DNA of 64,000 bases from Actinomadura chibensis NBRC 106107 (GTDB lineage Bacteria > Actinomycetota > Actinomycetes > Streptosporangiales > Streptosporangiaceae): the NCBI RefSeq assembly GCF_001552135.1, contig NZ_BCQP01000024.1, positions 124,001-188,000 on the forward strand, in the 5' to 3' direction. Position 1 is the first letter of the stretch; every line of letters begins with the position of its first letter. The notes beneath the pieces were generated by a model. The model was not told the origin of the DNA. It made no database searches and saw only the letters and a list, made by a program, of their open reading frames with translations. Positions 36,196-44,530 of this stretch are shown in pieces. A program made the translations under genes and the position numbers.

Positions 36196-38835
36196 TCAGT
36201 TCCTTTCGTCCGTGCCGGGTCGGGTCGGCTTCGATGGGCCCTGATAGATCGAGTTGATGACGATGGGCCAGGTCTGACGGGGCCAGCTCCGGAAGGTGAT
36301 CTCGCTGCCCGCGATCGTGGCGTGCCCCTTGCCGACCTCGAACGTCACCACGTTGGCGAGGCCGTTCAGGGCCGCCGTTCCGTGTGCGTACCCGCTGGCC
36401 AGCAGGTCGCCGTCACCGGGATACCGCGAGGCCACCTGAGCGTCGCCCGTGACCTTGTACGCCGCGTCCTGGTTGAACCAGACCGCGCCCGACTCCGGCA
36501 TGCCCCAGGCCGCCGGGACCTTCGGGTCGTACGAGGCACGCAGCAACGCGCCCGGCGCGCTGAGCTTCGCCGGATCGGACGGTGTCGCGTTCTCCACCGG
36601 CAGTTTCAGGAGCTGCCGCGCCGTCTCCGACGCACCGCCGATCGCGACGAGGTTGCCGCCACCGGAGACGTAGTCCGCCAGTTTCGCCCAGCCTTCCTCG
36701 CCAACGCCGCGCGCCCACGCGAACTCCGGCGGGTTCTTCTCAGGGTCGAGACCCTTGACGATGGTGTTCTTGGAGACCCCGTCCGCGAGCACGATCGTGT
36801 CGTACTTCCCGGCGAGGTCGCCGTAGTCGTCGGCGGAGACGACCTTGTAGTCGATGCCGTACTGGTCGAACATCCACATCATCCAGCCGCCGGGCATGTT
36901 GTTCGCGCCACGGATCAGCCCGACCCTGGTGCCGGGCTTCAGCGTGAAGCCGTCCACCTTGGGGAGTTGGTCCGTCCCGTACACCGGAAGGCCGGTTTCG
37001 GCGGACACGCCTTGCAGCACCTGGCGGGCCGCCGCCGTCGGCGGAACCACGACCGTGCCCGGTGCGAACGACCGTCCGCCCGCCTTGAACTCCTCGGCGG
37101 ACCGGAACGTCGGCACCTTGGCCTTCTGGAGGCGGGAAAGGACATGGGCCACGCCGTACGACTCCGGTGCGACCAGATACGCGCCGCGTGGCGTCGCCGG
37201 CATCCACACCGGCTGCGGCAGGACCCGTCGGACTCGCTGCAAGGGCGCGTTGAACGCGTCCTTGACCGGGTCGACGTCGACGCCGAGCAGCAGGCCGAGA
37301 TTGTCGGTGGTCTCGCTGTACGGCATGATCAGCGGGCATTGGCCGCACTTGCGCGCCGCCTGCTCCGGGTACTTGTCGATCTTAAGCAGTTGGTCGATCC
37401 AGCGGCCGAGCGGCTGCCGGGTGCGGAGCACGTACGATCCGGCCGGATAGGTCTTGCCGGCCGCGCTGAACGGCGCGGTGGCCTGGTCGATCTCGACCCG
37501 TCCGAACTCGAAGATCCGCATCATCTCCAGGACGGCGAACGGGTCGCGCTGGCCGGCCGGGATCACGTACGCGTTCGGCGTCCCCGGCTCGACGTCCGGC
37601 AGCGCGACCGCGTTGCGCGCCGTCTGGTACAGGTTGTTGAACAGCCAGGACTCGGGATTCTTCGCGACGTTCTCGATCCCCGCGTAGGCGGCGGTCTCGG
37701 CGTACGCGACGATCTGCTCCAGCGTCCAGGTGTTCTTGTCGTACGGCTGGAGCATCCTCATGGTCCGGTTCTGCGGGCCGAGGGGTTTGCCGTCGGACGA
37801 GGTGAACGGGTAGGCGAGATCCTTGGCTCCGGCGATCTCGGTGAGGAACAGCGACGTGCCGAGGAATGTGGAGAAGCCCATGACGTCGGCGTTCCAGAAG
37901 ATGCCGTACGCGTCGTCGGTGCCGACCCCCTTCTTGCCCTCGGCTGTCAGCGCCCGCGCGGCCTGCTGGCCCTGCGAGGTGGCGGACTGGATGGTGATCG
38001 GGTCGACCCCGCTGCCGAGCGGCTCGTCGTACGGGGCCGTCCAGAGTCGTGGCCCGCCGGTTCCGGCCTGGTGCATGTAGTGCCCGACGACGGGGCGGTA
38101 CGTCTGCTCCAGCCTGACCCGCGTACGAGTCTCCCGCTGGGTGAACATGAACCAGTCGCGGTTGTCGTCGTGCCCGATGTACCGGTGGTAGAGGTCCGGA
38201 TACACCCGGCCATAGGCGGTGCCCGCGGTCTTGTTGAAGTGATCGACCACGAGGTGCTGGCCATCGGGGTTGCCGGACGGGATGATCATCAGGACCGCGT
38301 TGTCCAGCACGGTCTTGGTGTAGTCGGAGTCCTCGGTGGCGAAACGGTGCACGATGTCCACCAGCGCCTGCGTGTTGCCGACTTCGGTGGAGTGCAGGGT
38401 GCCCTCCATCAGATAGACCGGCTTGCTCCGCTGCGACAGCCTGCGGGCCTCCTGCTCGGAGATTCCGCGCGGGTCGGCGAGTCGCTGGTTGTCCCGGACG
38501 ATCTGCCCGAGGTTGCGCAGGTTTCGCGGCGAACTCACGAACAGGACCGGGTAGTCGTTGCCCATCGTGGTCTTGTCGGCGACCTGGTAGGTCACCCGGT
38601 CCGAGCGGTCGGCGATCAGGCGGAAGTACTGCTTTATCTTGTCGAATCCGGCGAGTCTGCCGGTCGTGCCCATGGCGAAGCCGAAGTAGCTCTGGGGCGC
38701 TGGAATGTTCTTGGCCTGCGCGTTGCGTCTCGCCGAGGAGCCCGCGCCGAACGCGTCGGTGTGCAAGGGCACACCGACGAGCACGACGAGGACGACCAGG
38801 GCGGCCACCGCGCGGGACATCACCCGCGACAGCAT
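36196..38835 (-). CDS. secreted M14-family zinc carboxypeptidase
   Basis: An 879-residue exported protein. A signal segment (about residues 5-28) is followed by an M14 peptidase domain (about 45-400) with the zinc/catalytic HxxE in EGTLHSTEVGNTQ, NPDGQHLV, and a third His ligand region near VGHYMHQAG. The long C-terminal half (about 550-870) includes VGLIRGANNMPGGWMMWMFD and a GAT-like YVSGGGNLVAIGG segment, as in large actinobacterial M14 proteins. The ATG at 38835 follows CAGGAG. It probably trims extracellular peptides. Confidence 0.9.
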   Translation of the reverse strand: MLSRVMSRAVAALVVLVVLVGVPLHTDAFGAGSSARRNAQAKNIPAPQSYFGFAMGTTGRLAGFDKIKQYFRLIADRSDRVTYQVADKTTMGNDYPVLFVSSPRNLRNLGQIVRDNQRLADPRGISEQEARRLSQRSKPVYLMEGTLHSTEVGNTQALVDIVHRFATEDSDYTKTVLDNAVLMIIPSGNPDGQHLVVDHFNKTAGTAYGRVYPDLYHRYIGHDDNRDWFMFTQRETRTRVRLEQTYRPVVGHYMHQAGTGGPRLWTAPYDEPLGSGVDPITIQSATSQGQQAARALTAEGKKGVGTDDAYGIFWNADVMGFSTFLGTSLFLTEIAGAKDLAYPFTSSDGKPLGPQNRTMRMLQPYDKNTWTLEQIVAYAETAAYAGIENVAKNPESWLFNNLYQTARNAVALPDVEPGTPNAYVIPAGQRDPFAVLEMMRIFEFGRVEIDQATAPFSAAGKTYPAGSYVLRTRQPLGRWIDQLLKIDKYPEQAARKCGQCPLIMPYSETTDNLGLLLGVDVDPVKDAFNAPLQRVRRVLPQPVWMPATPRGAYLVAPESYGVAHVLSRLQKAKVPTFRSAEEFKAGGRSFAPGTVVVPPTAAARQVLQGVSAETGLPVYGTDQLPKVDGFTLKPGTRVGLIRGANNMPGGWMMWMFDQYGIDYKVVSADDYGDLAGKYDTIVLADGVSKNTIVKGLDPEKNPPEFAWARGVGEEGWAKLADYVSGGGNLVAIGGASETARQLLKLPVENATPSDPAKLSAPGALLRASYDPKVPAAWGMPESGAVWFNQDAAYKVTGDAQVASRYPGDGDLLASGYAHGTAALNGLANVVTFEVGKGHATIAGSEITFRSWPRQTWPIVINSIYQGPSKPTRPGTDERN

Positions 38836-39500
38836 CCGGTCTCCTGATGAGAGTGGGGGGAGGGGACACTGACCGGTCAGTTGTGCCAAGGGTTAATCGG
38901 CTTTGTCGATCAGTCAATGTCTTGATCGTCTCGTGCCGCACCCGTTACGGCCCGCACCGCCCCCTCCAAACCGAGCCGGACCCGTAAGATCAGGCCGTTC
39001 TCTGGGAGTGGCCGGACCCGTAAGGTCACGCCGCCCTCTGGGAGAGGCCGGACTCGTAAGGTCACGCCGCCCTCCAAGAGCGGCCGGACCCGTAGGATCA
39101 GGCCGCCCTCTGGGAGAGGCCGGACCCGTAAGAGCACACCGCCCTCCGGGAGCGGCCGGACTCGTCAACTCGCGCCAGCCTCTAGGGGCAGCTCAACGGT
39201 TTGGGTCACGCGGCCCCCGTCCAAAGGAAGTCGCCCCGGCCGAGCCACGGCCGTCTTCAAGGCGGCCCAGACTCGTTAGCTCGCGCCGCCCTCTAGGCGC
39301 TCGGCCCCGTTGGGACACAGCGGTGGCGGCGGGCGCGGCCCAACAACCGCGGCGTCCGACCAGGTGTGACGGCATGGCTTTCTCCGCCACTTACGAGATG
39401 GCTGTCTTGGCGGCCCGGTCGTGGTCTCCGTGGCGTGTGGGGCCGCTGCTTGCTCGATGTCGGGGAGCTCACGGTCACCGGTTGTGGACCCGTCCTCTAT
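38836..39500. other. 665-bp intergenic region with a 36-bp repeat array
   Basis: No gene with recognisable similarity is seen. The plus strand carries an open frame (38903-39592) only because the 36-bp unit is a multiple of three; it encodes degenerate AGPVRSRRPLGE repeats. After the array (ending 39189), decayed copies continue to about 39301. Confidence 0.55.
38974..39189. repeat. 36-bp tandem repeat, six copies
   Basis: Head-to-tail units begin with GGCCGGACCCGTAAGGTCAC and end in CTCTGGGAGA. Copies lie at 38974, 39010, 39046, 39082, 39118 and 39154, each exactly 36 bp, with several substitutions between copies. A further degenerate copy lies near 39265-39301. There are no spacers, so it is not a CRISPR. 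Confidence 0.92.
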
Positions 39501-40205
39501 CTACCGGCTGTATGGCATTCCTGGCCCATGACTTCGGCCGTGGCGCAGCCAGGGTAAGAGGGCGTAGGGCTGTCGCAGGTGTCCGAGTCTGACTTCGCGG
39601 GGAGCGGAGTGTGGCCTGGTGGATCGTCTATCGGAGGCTGGTCCGCTCTGCGAGTACTGCTCAGTCACGTCCGAAGCGGCGGTGGCTATCTCTTGTAGCC
39701 ATTCTGTGAGGGCTTGGTAGTCGGCAGGGGTGATGCCGCGCTTTGGGTTGACCCGATGTAGGAGGGCTTGACCGGGATGGTGTGCGGACACCCAGGTGCG
39801 GTCGTTGTCGGTGATCTCGTCATCGAGCCAGGCGAAGGGACGTCCTGCTGCCCAGGCGACGAGGGTGCGGGTCTTCCAGTGCAGACCGTTGCGTGCGTCC
39901 TGCTCTTCGATCGCGGGCGTGTCCGGCCAGGTCACTATCGGCAGTTGAGGGAGTCCGAGGCACGGCGCGATGCACTCGTTCGCCTCGTCCATCCAACTGG
40001 TGGCCCAGACCAATTCGCAATCGAGGTCCAGCAGCCGTTTTCCGTGCGCGGGATTGATCCGGGATATAAGCGGATTCTCTTCGAGGTGGGGCGAGGAGAC
40101 CGCCTGGTAAGTCGGATACTCCTCGGGCGTGGCTCCGAAGGGTATGAGGGGGCCGTCGACGTCTAGGAAGAGCAGCGGACGGTGCCGCTGCTTGGTTCCG
40201 GTCAC
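39501..40205 (-). CDS. HAD-superfamily phosphatase-like protein
   Basis: A 234-residue protein. It opens with the HAD motif I LLFLDVDGPLIPF, and the later AWLDDEITDND supplies motif IV acidic residues, with WATSWMDEANECIAP as the motif II region. It matches the small HAD domain found in actinobacterial RNA-repair-like (Swiss Army Knife) proteins. The last 50 residues are Arg/Ser/Pro-rich and may not be conserved. The start is GTG at 40205. Substrate unknown. Confidence 0.75.
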   Translation of the reverse strand: MTGTKQRHRPLLFLDVDGPLIPFGATPEEYPTYQAVSSPHLEENPLISRINPAHGKRLLDLDCELVWATSWMDEANECIAPCLGLPQLPIVTWPDTPAIEEQDARNGLHWKTRTLVAWAAGRPFAWLDDEITDNDRTWVSAHHPGQALLHRVNPKRGITPADYQALTEWLQEIATAASDVTEQYSQSGPASDRRSTRPHSAPREVRLGHLRQPYALLPWLRHGRSHGPGMPYSR

Positions 40206-40404
40206 GGTCCCACAGTATCGATGGAGGCTGCGACTTGGGGTTGGTCGTCCGACTGCTGGCGTCGGTATGACAGCAGTTCGGCTCGCTTTAGGGCGTTGGC
40301 GGGGCGCTGCGGCTGCGTGATCGGACCGGCTTCGTCATGCACGATGTCTGCGTCGTTGGGGTGGCTTTTCGTCGGGTCGGCGGTTGAGGGGCGCAGCGTT
40401 GAGG

Positions 40405-40938
40405 TTATCGGGCGGTGTTTAGGAGGTCGGTCAAGAGTTGTTCGCCTTCGGGCCATGGGCCGTAGCCTTCGGTGACGGTCAGGTGGCCGACTTCGCCCGC
40501 GTCGACTAGGTGCGCGTCCCAGGATTCAGCGAAGGCTGCGGCGCGGTCTGGTGTCATCCAATGGTCGTTCCGGCTAGCCGCAACGACTGTGGGGAATGGG
40601 AAGGGGATTTGAGGGATGGGGGCGAAACCTGTGATCTCGGGGGTGACGTTCCGTTCCACGTCCGCCGGGGTGACCATTAGGGCGGCGCGGACTGTCGGGT
40701 GAGGATTGTGCGCTACCCAGTGGGCCACGGTTGGGCAGCCGAGGCTGTGCGCTATGAGCACAGGGGGTTCCGCGCAGGCGGTGATCGCCTCGTCGAGTCG
40801 CGCGACCCACTTGTTTCGTTCAGGTAGTTGCCAGTCGTCTTGTTCCACCCTGCGCGATCCGGGGAGTTTCCGCGTCCACAGTTCCTGCCAGTCGCCGGGG
40901 TCCGGGCCCAGCCAGCCGTCCACGAACAAGATCGTCAT
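40405..40938 (-). CDS. RBBP9/YdeN-family alpha/beta hydrolase
   Basis: A 177-residue serine hydrolase. The small RBBP9 fold is evident from VDGWLGPDPGDWQELW, the nucleophile elbow AHSLGC, the acid in AASRNDHWM and the catalytic His in GEVGHLT. The ATG at 40938 follows CTGGAG; the frame stays open far upstream through unrelated repeat DNA. The substrate is unknown. Confidence 0.87.
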   Translation of the reverse strand: MTILFVDGWLGPDPGDWQELWTRKLPGSRRVEQDDWQLPERNKWVARLDEAITACAEPPVLIAHSLGCPTVAHWVAHNPHPTVRAALMVTPADVERNVTPEITGFAPIPQIPFPFPTVVAASRNDHWMTPDRAAAFAESWDAHLVDAGEVGHLTVTEGYGPWPEGEQLLTDLLNTAR

Positions 40939-41136
40939 GGCTCCAGTGTGCGTGACGCCGCACGCCCGGCGCGCGCGGCTGCGCATGTTCTCGGGTGCTT
41001 CCCGCGAGTCGCGGTTGCGAGCACCCGAGAGGCATGGGAGGCGGTCCGGTGTGCTGAACGAAGTGAGGCTGGGTAGGTAGGTACATGTGGCTGGAGGGCT
41101 GGGTGATCGACGGGCTCGGACGTCGGGTTGGTCGGA

Positions 41137-41535
41137 ATGGACAGCGAAGACCGTGCGATACGGGTGAAAGCGGACGCGGGCCGGACGGCCGAGGTCCGTG
41201 GGGCACGATCGCCCGATGGTCCTGCGGGTGACGAGACATCCGCCGAGAATGGGCTTGAGTCGGGGGTGTACGCGCGGCAGGCGATGGTTTCGTCGGCGCT
41301 GGCGCATGACAGGGCGGCGAGACTGTTGGAGGACATGGCGTCCGCCCATCCCGAAGAGGCGGAGCTGCATCTGCTGTCCGCGGCACGGCACCGCAGGTGG
41401 GCCGAGAACGACCGGAGGCTGGCGCAGCAGTATGCGCCCGATGGGGAGGATCAGGACGGGCGCGACAAAGGTGCCCGCCAGACGAGACCCGACGAGAAAA
41501 GGGCGGAAACGTCGACTGAGAATGCCGATGGGTGA
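41137..41535 (+). CDS. hypothetical helical charged protein
   Basis: A 132-residue protein rich in Ala, Arg, Glu and Asp. The middle (about 45-100) is predicted to be helical, with HDRAARLL and AELHLLSAARHRRWAENDRR heptad-like patterns; the ends look disordered. No family is recognised. Its last 12 bp overlap the first unit of the 64-bp repeat array. It could be a spurious frame. Confidence 0.45.
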   Translation: MDSEDRAIRVKADAGRTAEVRGARSPDGPAGDETSAENGLESGVYARQAMVSSALAHDRAARLLEDMASAHPEEAELHLLSAARHRRWAENDRRLAQQYAPDGEDQDGRDKGARQTRPDEKRAETSTENADG

Positions 41536-42160
41536 GCGGCGTCCGGTGAATATGGGCGCCATAGCCGTGCTTGCCAGCCCTAAGGAACGTCGATAGGTGA
41601 CCCGCGCCGATGGATATCGGTGCCCGAGCCTTGCCTCCAGCCCGCAGAAGACCCCGATCGGCGACCCGCGCCCGGTGGATATCGGTGCCCGAGCCGTGCC
41701 TCCCAGCCCGCCGGAAACACCGATCGGCGACCCGCGTTGCTGGAAGTCAGTGCTCCAACCGTGCCCCCAGCCTGCGGGAACACCGATCGATGACCCGCGC
41801 CCGGTGGAAATCGGCACACGAGCCGTGCCCCAAGCCGCAGAAAGCACCGATCGGCGAGTCACGTCGCTGGAAATCGGTGCCCGAGCCGCGCCTCCCAGCC
41901 CACAGAAAACGCCGATCGGCGAGCCAGCTCGCTGAAATCGGTGCCCGAGCCCTGCCTCCTAGCCCACAGGAGACACCGATCGGCGACCCGCTCCACTGGT
42001 AATCGGTGCCGGGCCGTGTCTGGTGGTCCGTAGGGAACGCCGATCGGTGGGCCGCGTCGCTGAATATTGGTGCCTGGGGCGTGCCTGGTAGTTCGCGGGG
42101 AGTGGCGATGGGTGGCTGGCGTCCGGTGAATTTAGGTGCCTGATTCGTGCATGTCGGGCT
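41524..42160. repeat. about ten degenerate copies of a 63-66 bp tandem repeat
   Basis: Each unit begins with a variant of CCGATCGGCGACCCGCG, continues through GGAAATCGGTGCCCGAGCC and ends in CCCAGCCCGCAGGAAC. Copies start at about 41524, 41589, 41653 and so on to about 42150. Central copies are most alike; the outer two at each end have diverged. The roughly 90 bp between the array end and the VOC gene hold nothing recognisable. Confidence 0.9.
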
Positions 42161-42249
42161 GTGGAGCGGTGAACGGGGGTGATCTGGTTGAAGGGCGTGC
42201 CCTGGTGCCGTTGGGCTGGGTGACGTTCGGTGGGGTGTGTGGGGCCGGG

Positions 42250-42627
42250 TCAGGGGGAGATCAGTTCGTACAGGTTGCCGCTGGAGTCGGAGAAATAGAG
42301 GCCGCGGCCGCCGAGTGGGTGGGCGGTGTCTATGCGGCCGTTGTCGGCGTGGGCGGGTTCGTCGCCGTAGGGGATTTCGCGGGCGTCCAGGCGTTCGACC
42401 ACGGAGTCGAAGGTGTCGGTGTCCACGTCGAAGGCCAGGTGGTGGCCCTGCGGGTGGGCGACGGTCAGGAAGTCCAAGGTAAGGGAGTCGCTCACCTGGA
42501 TCGGCACGAAATGGCGGGCGTGCGGATGCGGGCCCGTGTATTTCAGGCCCATCACCGAGGCGAAGAACCGGGCGGCCTCGTCGTTGTCGGCGGCGGTGAC
42601 GATGGTGTGGTTGAGGGTGATCGTCAC
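42250..42627 (-). CDS. VOC-family (glyoxalase/bleomycin resistance-like) protein
   Basis: A 125-residue VOC-fold protein with paired beta-alpha-beta modules: LNHTIVTAADNDEAARFF and HHLAFDVD in the first, GRGLYFSDSSGNLYELI at the end. The metal-ligand-type residues His (LNHT), His (GHHLAF) and Glu (YELI) are present. It starts at GTG, overlapping the TetR stop (GTGA), so it is the second gene of that operon and probably the TetR target. Confidence 0.88.
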   Translation of the reverse strand: MTITLNHTIVTAADNDEAARFFASVMGLKYTGPHPHARHFVPIQVSDSLTLDFLTVAHPQGHHLAFDVDTDTFDSVVERLDAREIPYGDEPAHADNGRIDTAHPLGGRGLYFSDSSGNLYELISP

Positions 42628-43262
42628 TTGCTGGCTCCTTCTTCGTCTTTAAGGGCGCCGTTCAGGAAGACGTCCACGTAGTCCTCCATGGACGGGTTCG
42701 GTGCGTCCGGTCCGGCGGGGGGACGGGCCCGGCTGAACGCGAGGCCCATGAACAGCGAGGCCATCTGGTCGGCGGGCAGGCGCAGACGGTCGCGTTCGGG
42801 TTCGAAGAGTTCGGCGAGGGCGTCACGGGTCCGGTTCATGGCGGTTTCGCGGCTCTGCCAGCGCTGAGCGTGCTCGCCACTGCCGGACACGGGAGGGCGG
42901 CTGCGGCGGCCCGTCGCGTGGAGGGCGCCGATCACCATGCCCATGCGGGTGAGGTACGCCTCGATGGCGGCGCCCGCCTCGACGAGGCGGGCGGCGAGCG
43001 GCTGGTCCAGGGGGATCGACGCGAGTTCGGCCAGGACGTGGTCCGTGCGCACCGCCGCGGCGATGCAGGCGTCCAGGAGTTCGTCCTTGTCGGCGAACAC
43101 GCGGAAGATCGTCGCCTCCCCGATTCCGGCGGCGCGGGCGATCTGGCCGGTGGTGACCGCCGTGCCGTGCTCGGCGACCAGCGGCAACGCGGTGCGGACG
43201 ATCATTTCGCGGCGCTGCTCGGGGGTCATCCCGGGAGCGCGCCGACGGCTCTTCGCCTCCAT
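42624..43262 (-). CDS. TetR-family repressor
   Basis: A 212-residue regulator. The N-terminal helix-turn-helix is TTGQIARAAGIGEATIFRVF after AEHGTAV; the C-terminal ligand domain is all-helical. It heads a two-gene operon with the VOC protein. Two identical palindromes lie 13-59 bp upstream of its start, which fits autoregulation. The ligand is unknown. Confidence 0.9.
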   Translation of the reverse strand: MEAKSRRRAPGMTPEQRREMIVRTALPLVAEHGTAVTTGQIARAAGIGEATIFRVFADKDELLDACIAAAVRTDHVLAELASIPLDQPLAARLVEAGAAIEAYLTRMGMVIGALHATGRRSRPPVSGSGEHAQRWQSRETAMNRTRDALAELFEPERDRLRLPADQMASLFMGLAFSRARPPAGPDAPNPSMEDYVDVFLNGALKDEEGASK

Positions 43263-43274
43263 GCCCGCCAGGCT

Positions 43275-43321
43275 ACGGAGTGAGTACTCACTCCGTCAAG
43301 AATGAAGTGAGTACTCACTCC
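43275..43321. promoter_or_regulatory. twin TetR operators
   Basis: A perfect 22-bp palindrome (43275-43296, core AGTGAGTACTCACT) is followed 27 bp downstream, centre to centre, by a second copy (43304-43321) that keeps the 14-bp core exactly. They sit directly upstream of the TetR gene and about 50-90 bp before the cobalamin riboswitch of the divergent operon. Confidence 0.88.
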
Positions 43322-43369
43322 GCCCCGGAAGGCTCGGGTGAAAGATCCGGATTCGGCGGCTGATACCGT

Positions 43370-43480
43370 TACGGTGCTGCGCGTCCGGAGCGAAGTCCGG
43401 TGTGATCCCGGCGCTGTCCCGCAACTGTGATGCCCTGCCCCGAGACGCCTCTCGGACGGGCCGAGCCAGGTCGCCTCCCG
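43370..43480 (+). ncRNA. cobalamin riboswitch
   Basis: The leader contains the cobalamin aptamer hallmarks in order: GGTGCTGCGCG, GTGTGATCCCGGCGCTGTCCCGCAACTGTGA split over 43400-43430, and a B12-box-like GAGCCAGGTCGCC at 43463-43475. It lies upstream of btuFCD-cbiZ, whose products import and remodel cobalamin. Ligand binding should lower expression. The exact 5' edge is uncertain. Confidence 0.88.
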
Positions 43481-43520
43481 CGCGCCGACGATTCTCGACC
43501 TCGTGGAAGGGCGATCCGTC

Positions 43521-43562
43521 ATGAGCGGGCGCGGCTTCCCTGCAGCCAGGAGGCTCCTGTGA
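43521..43562 (+). CDS. possible 13-residue leader peptide overlapping the btuF start
   Basis: ATG at 43521 opens a 13-codon frame (MSGRGFPAARRLL) that contains the AGGAGG ribosome site of btuF and stops with TGA overlapping the btuF GTG (GTGA). It lies between the riboswitch and btuF. Translation of this frame could couple to btuF. Weak evidence: a site GAAGGGCG lies about 8 nt upstream. Confidence 0.35.
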   Translation: MSGRGFPAARRLL

Positions 43563-44488
43563 GACCCGTGCGTTCCCTCGTCGCGGTGATGGCGATCGGC
43601 GCCGTCTTGGCCGCCGGTGCGTGTGGCGGCGACGACGGCGGTTCCGGCAAGGGCGCAACCGGCGGTGACGGCGGGAAGACCGTCACCGTCCAGGCCGCGA
43701 ACGGCGCGGTGAAGGTCCCGGCCAACCCGAAGCGCATCGTGTCGCTGTCCCCCACGCACACCGAGACGCTCTTCGCGATCGGCGCGGGCAAGCAGGTGGT
43801 GGCCGCCGACGACTACTCAAATTATCCGCCGGAAGCGCCGCGCACCAAGCTGTCCGGGTTCAAGCCCAACGCCGAGGCGGTCATCGCTTACAAGCCCGAC
43901 CTCGTCGTCGTGTCGGACGATCTGAACGGCATCGTCAAGGCGCTGGAGAAGGTGAAGGTCCCGGTGCTGTTCGAACCGGCGGCGTCCAAGCTGGACGAGG
44001 TCTACGACGAGATCACCGACCTCGGGCAGGCGACCGGCCACACCGCCGAGGCGGCGAAGGTCGTGACCGGGATGCGCGCGACCATCGAGCAGACCGTCGC
44101 GGCGTCGTCCAAGGCGAAGGGGCTCACCTACTACCACGAGCTCGACAACCAGCTGCATTCGGTCACGTCCAGCACGTTCGTCGGGCAGGTGTACGGGATG
44201 TTCGGCCTCCGCAACATCGCCGACAAGGCGGACAAGGCGAGCGGCGGCTACCCGCACCTCTCGCGCGAGTACGTCCTCAAGGAGGACCCGGACCTGATCT
44301 TCCTCGCCGACACCAAGTGCTGCGGGCAGAACGGCGCCGTGCTCGCCAAGCGTCCCGGCTGGTCGGTGCTGGACGCCGTCAAGAACAAGGGCGTGGTCGA
44401 GCTGGACGACGACATCGCCTCCCGCTGGGGCCCGCGCCTGCCCGAGTTCGTCAAGGCCATCGGCGACGCCGTCCAGCGGGTCCAGTGA
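43559..44488 (+). CDS. btuF: cobalamin ABC transporter substrate-binding lipoprotein
   Basis: A 309-residue lipoprotein with a signal peptide ending in the lipobox LAAGAC (Cys22) and a Gly/Asp-rich linker. The class III periplasmic-binding fold is shown by PKRIVSLSPTHTETLFAIGAG and GWSVLDAVKNKGVVELDDD. BtuF function is supported by the riboswitch upstream and by btuC, btuD and cbiZ downstream. The GTG start at 43559 follows AGGAGG. Confidence 0.93.
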   Translation: MRPVRSLVAVMAIGAVLAAGACGGDDGGSGKGATGGDGGKTVTVQAANGAVKVPANPKRIVSLSPTHTETLFAIGAGKQVVAADDYSNYPPEAPRTKLSGFKPNAEAVIAYKPDLVVVSDDLNGIVKALEKVKVPVLFEPAASKLDEVYDEITDLGQATGHTAEAAKVVTGMRATIEQTVAASSKAKGLTYYHELDNQLHSVTSSTFVGQVYGMFGLRNIADKADKASGGYPHLSREYVLKEDPDLIFLADTKCCGQNGAVLAKRPGWSVLDAVKNKGVVELDDDIASRWGPRLPEFVKAIGDAVQRVQ

Positions 44489-44530
44489 TCCTCCGGTGAC
44501 CACTCCCCTGCCCCCGACGGACGTGCGGCC

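Noticed and set aside
35923..38847. 974-codon plus-strand frame opposite the M14 peptidase.
   Set aside because: Shadow frame; the peptidase with signal peptide and zinc motif on the minus strand is certain.
38974..39189. 36-bp repeats considered as a CRISPR array.
   Set aside because: Copies are directly adjacent with no spacers and no cas genes are present.
38903..39592. 229-codon plus-strand frame across the 36-bp repeats.
   Set aside because: Open because the repeat length is a multiple of three; no ribosome site and it runs into the end of the HAD gene.
40939..41862. N-terminal extension of the RBBP9-like hydrolase.
   Set aside because: It translates the 64-bp repeat array; the ATG at 40938 with CTGGAG gives the normal family length.
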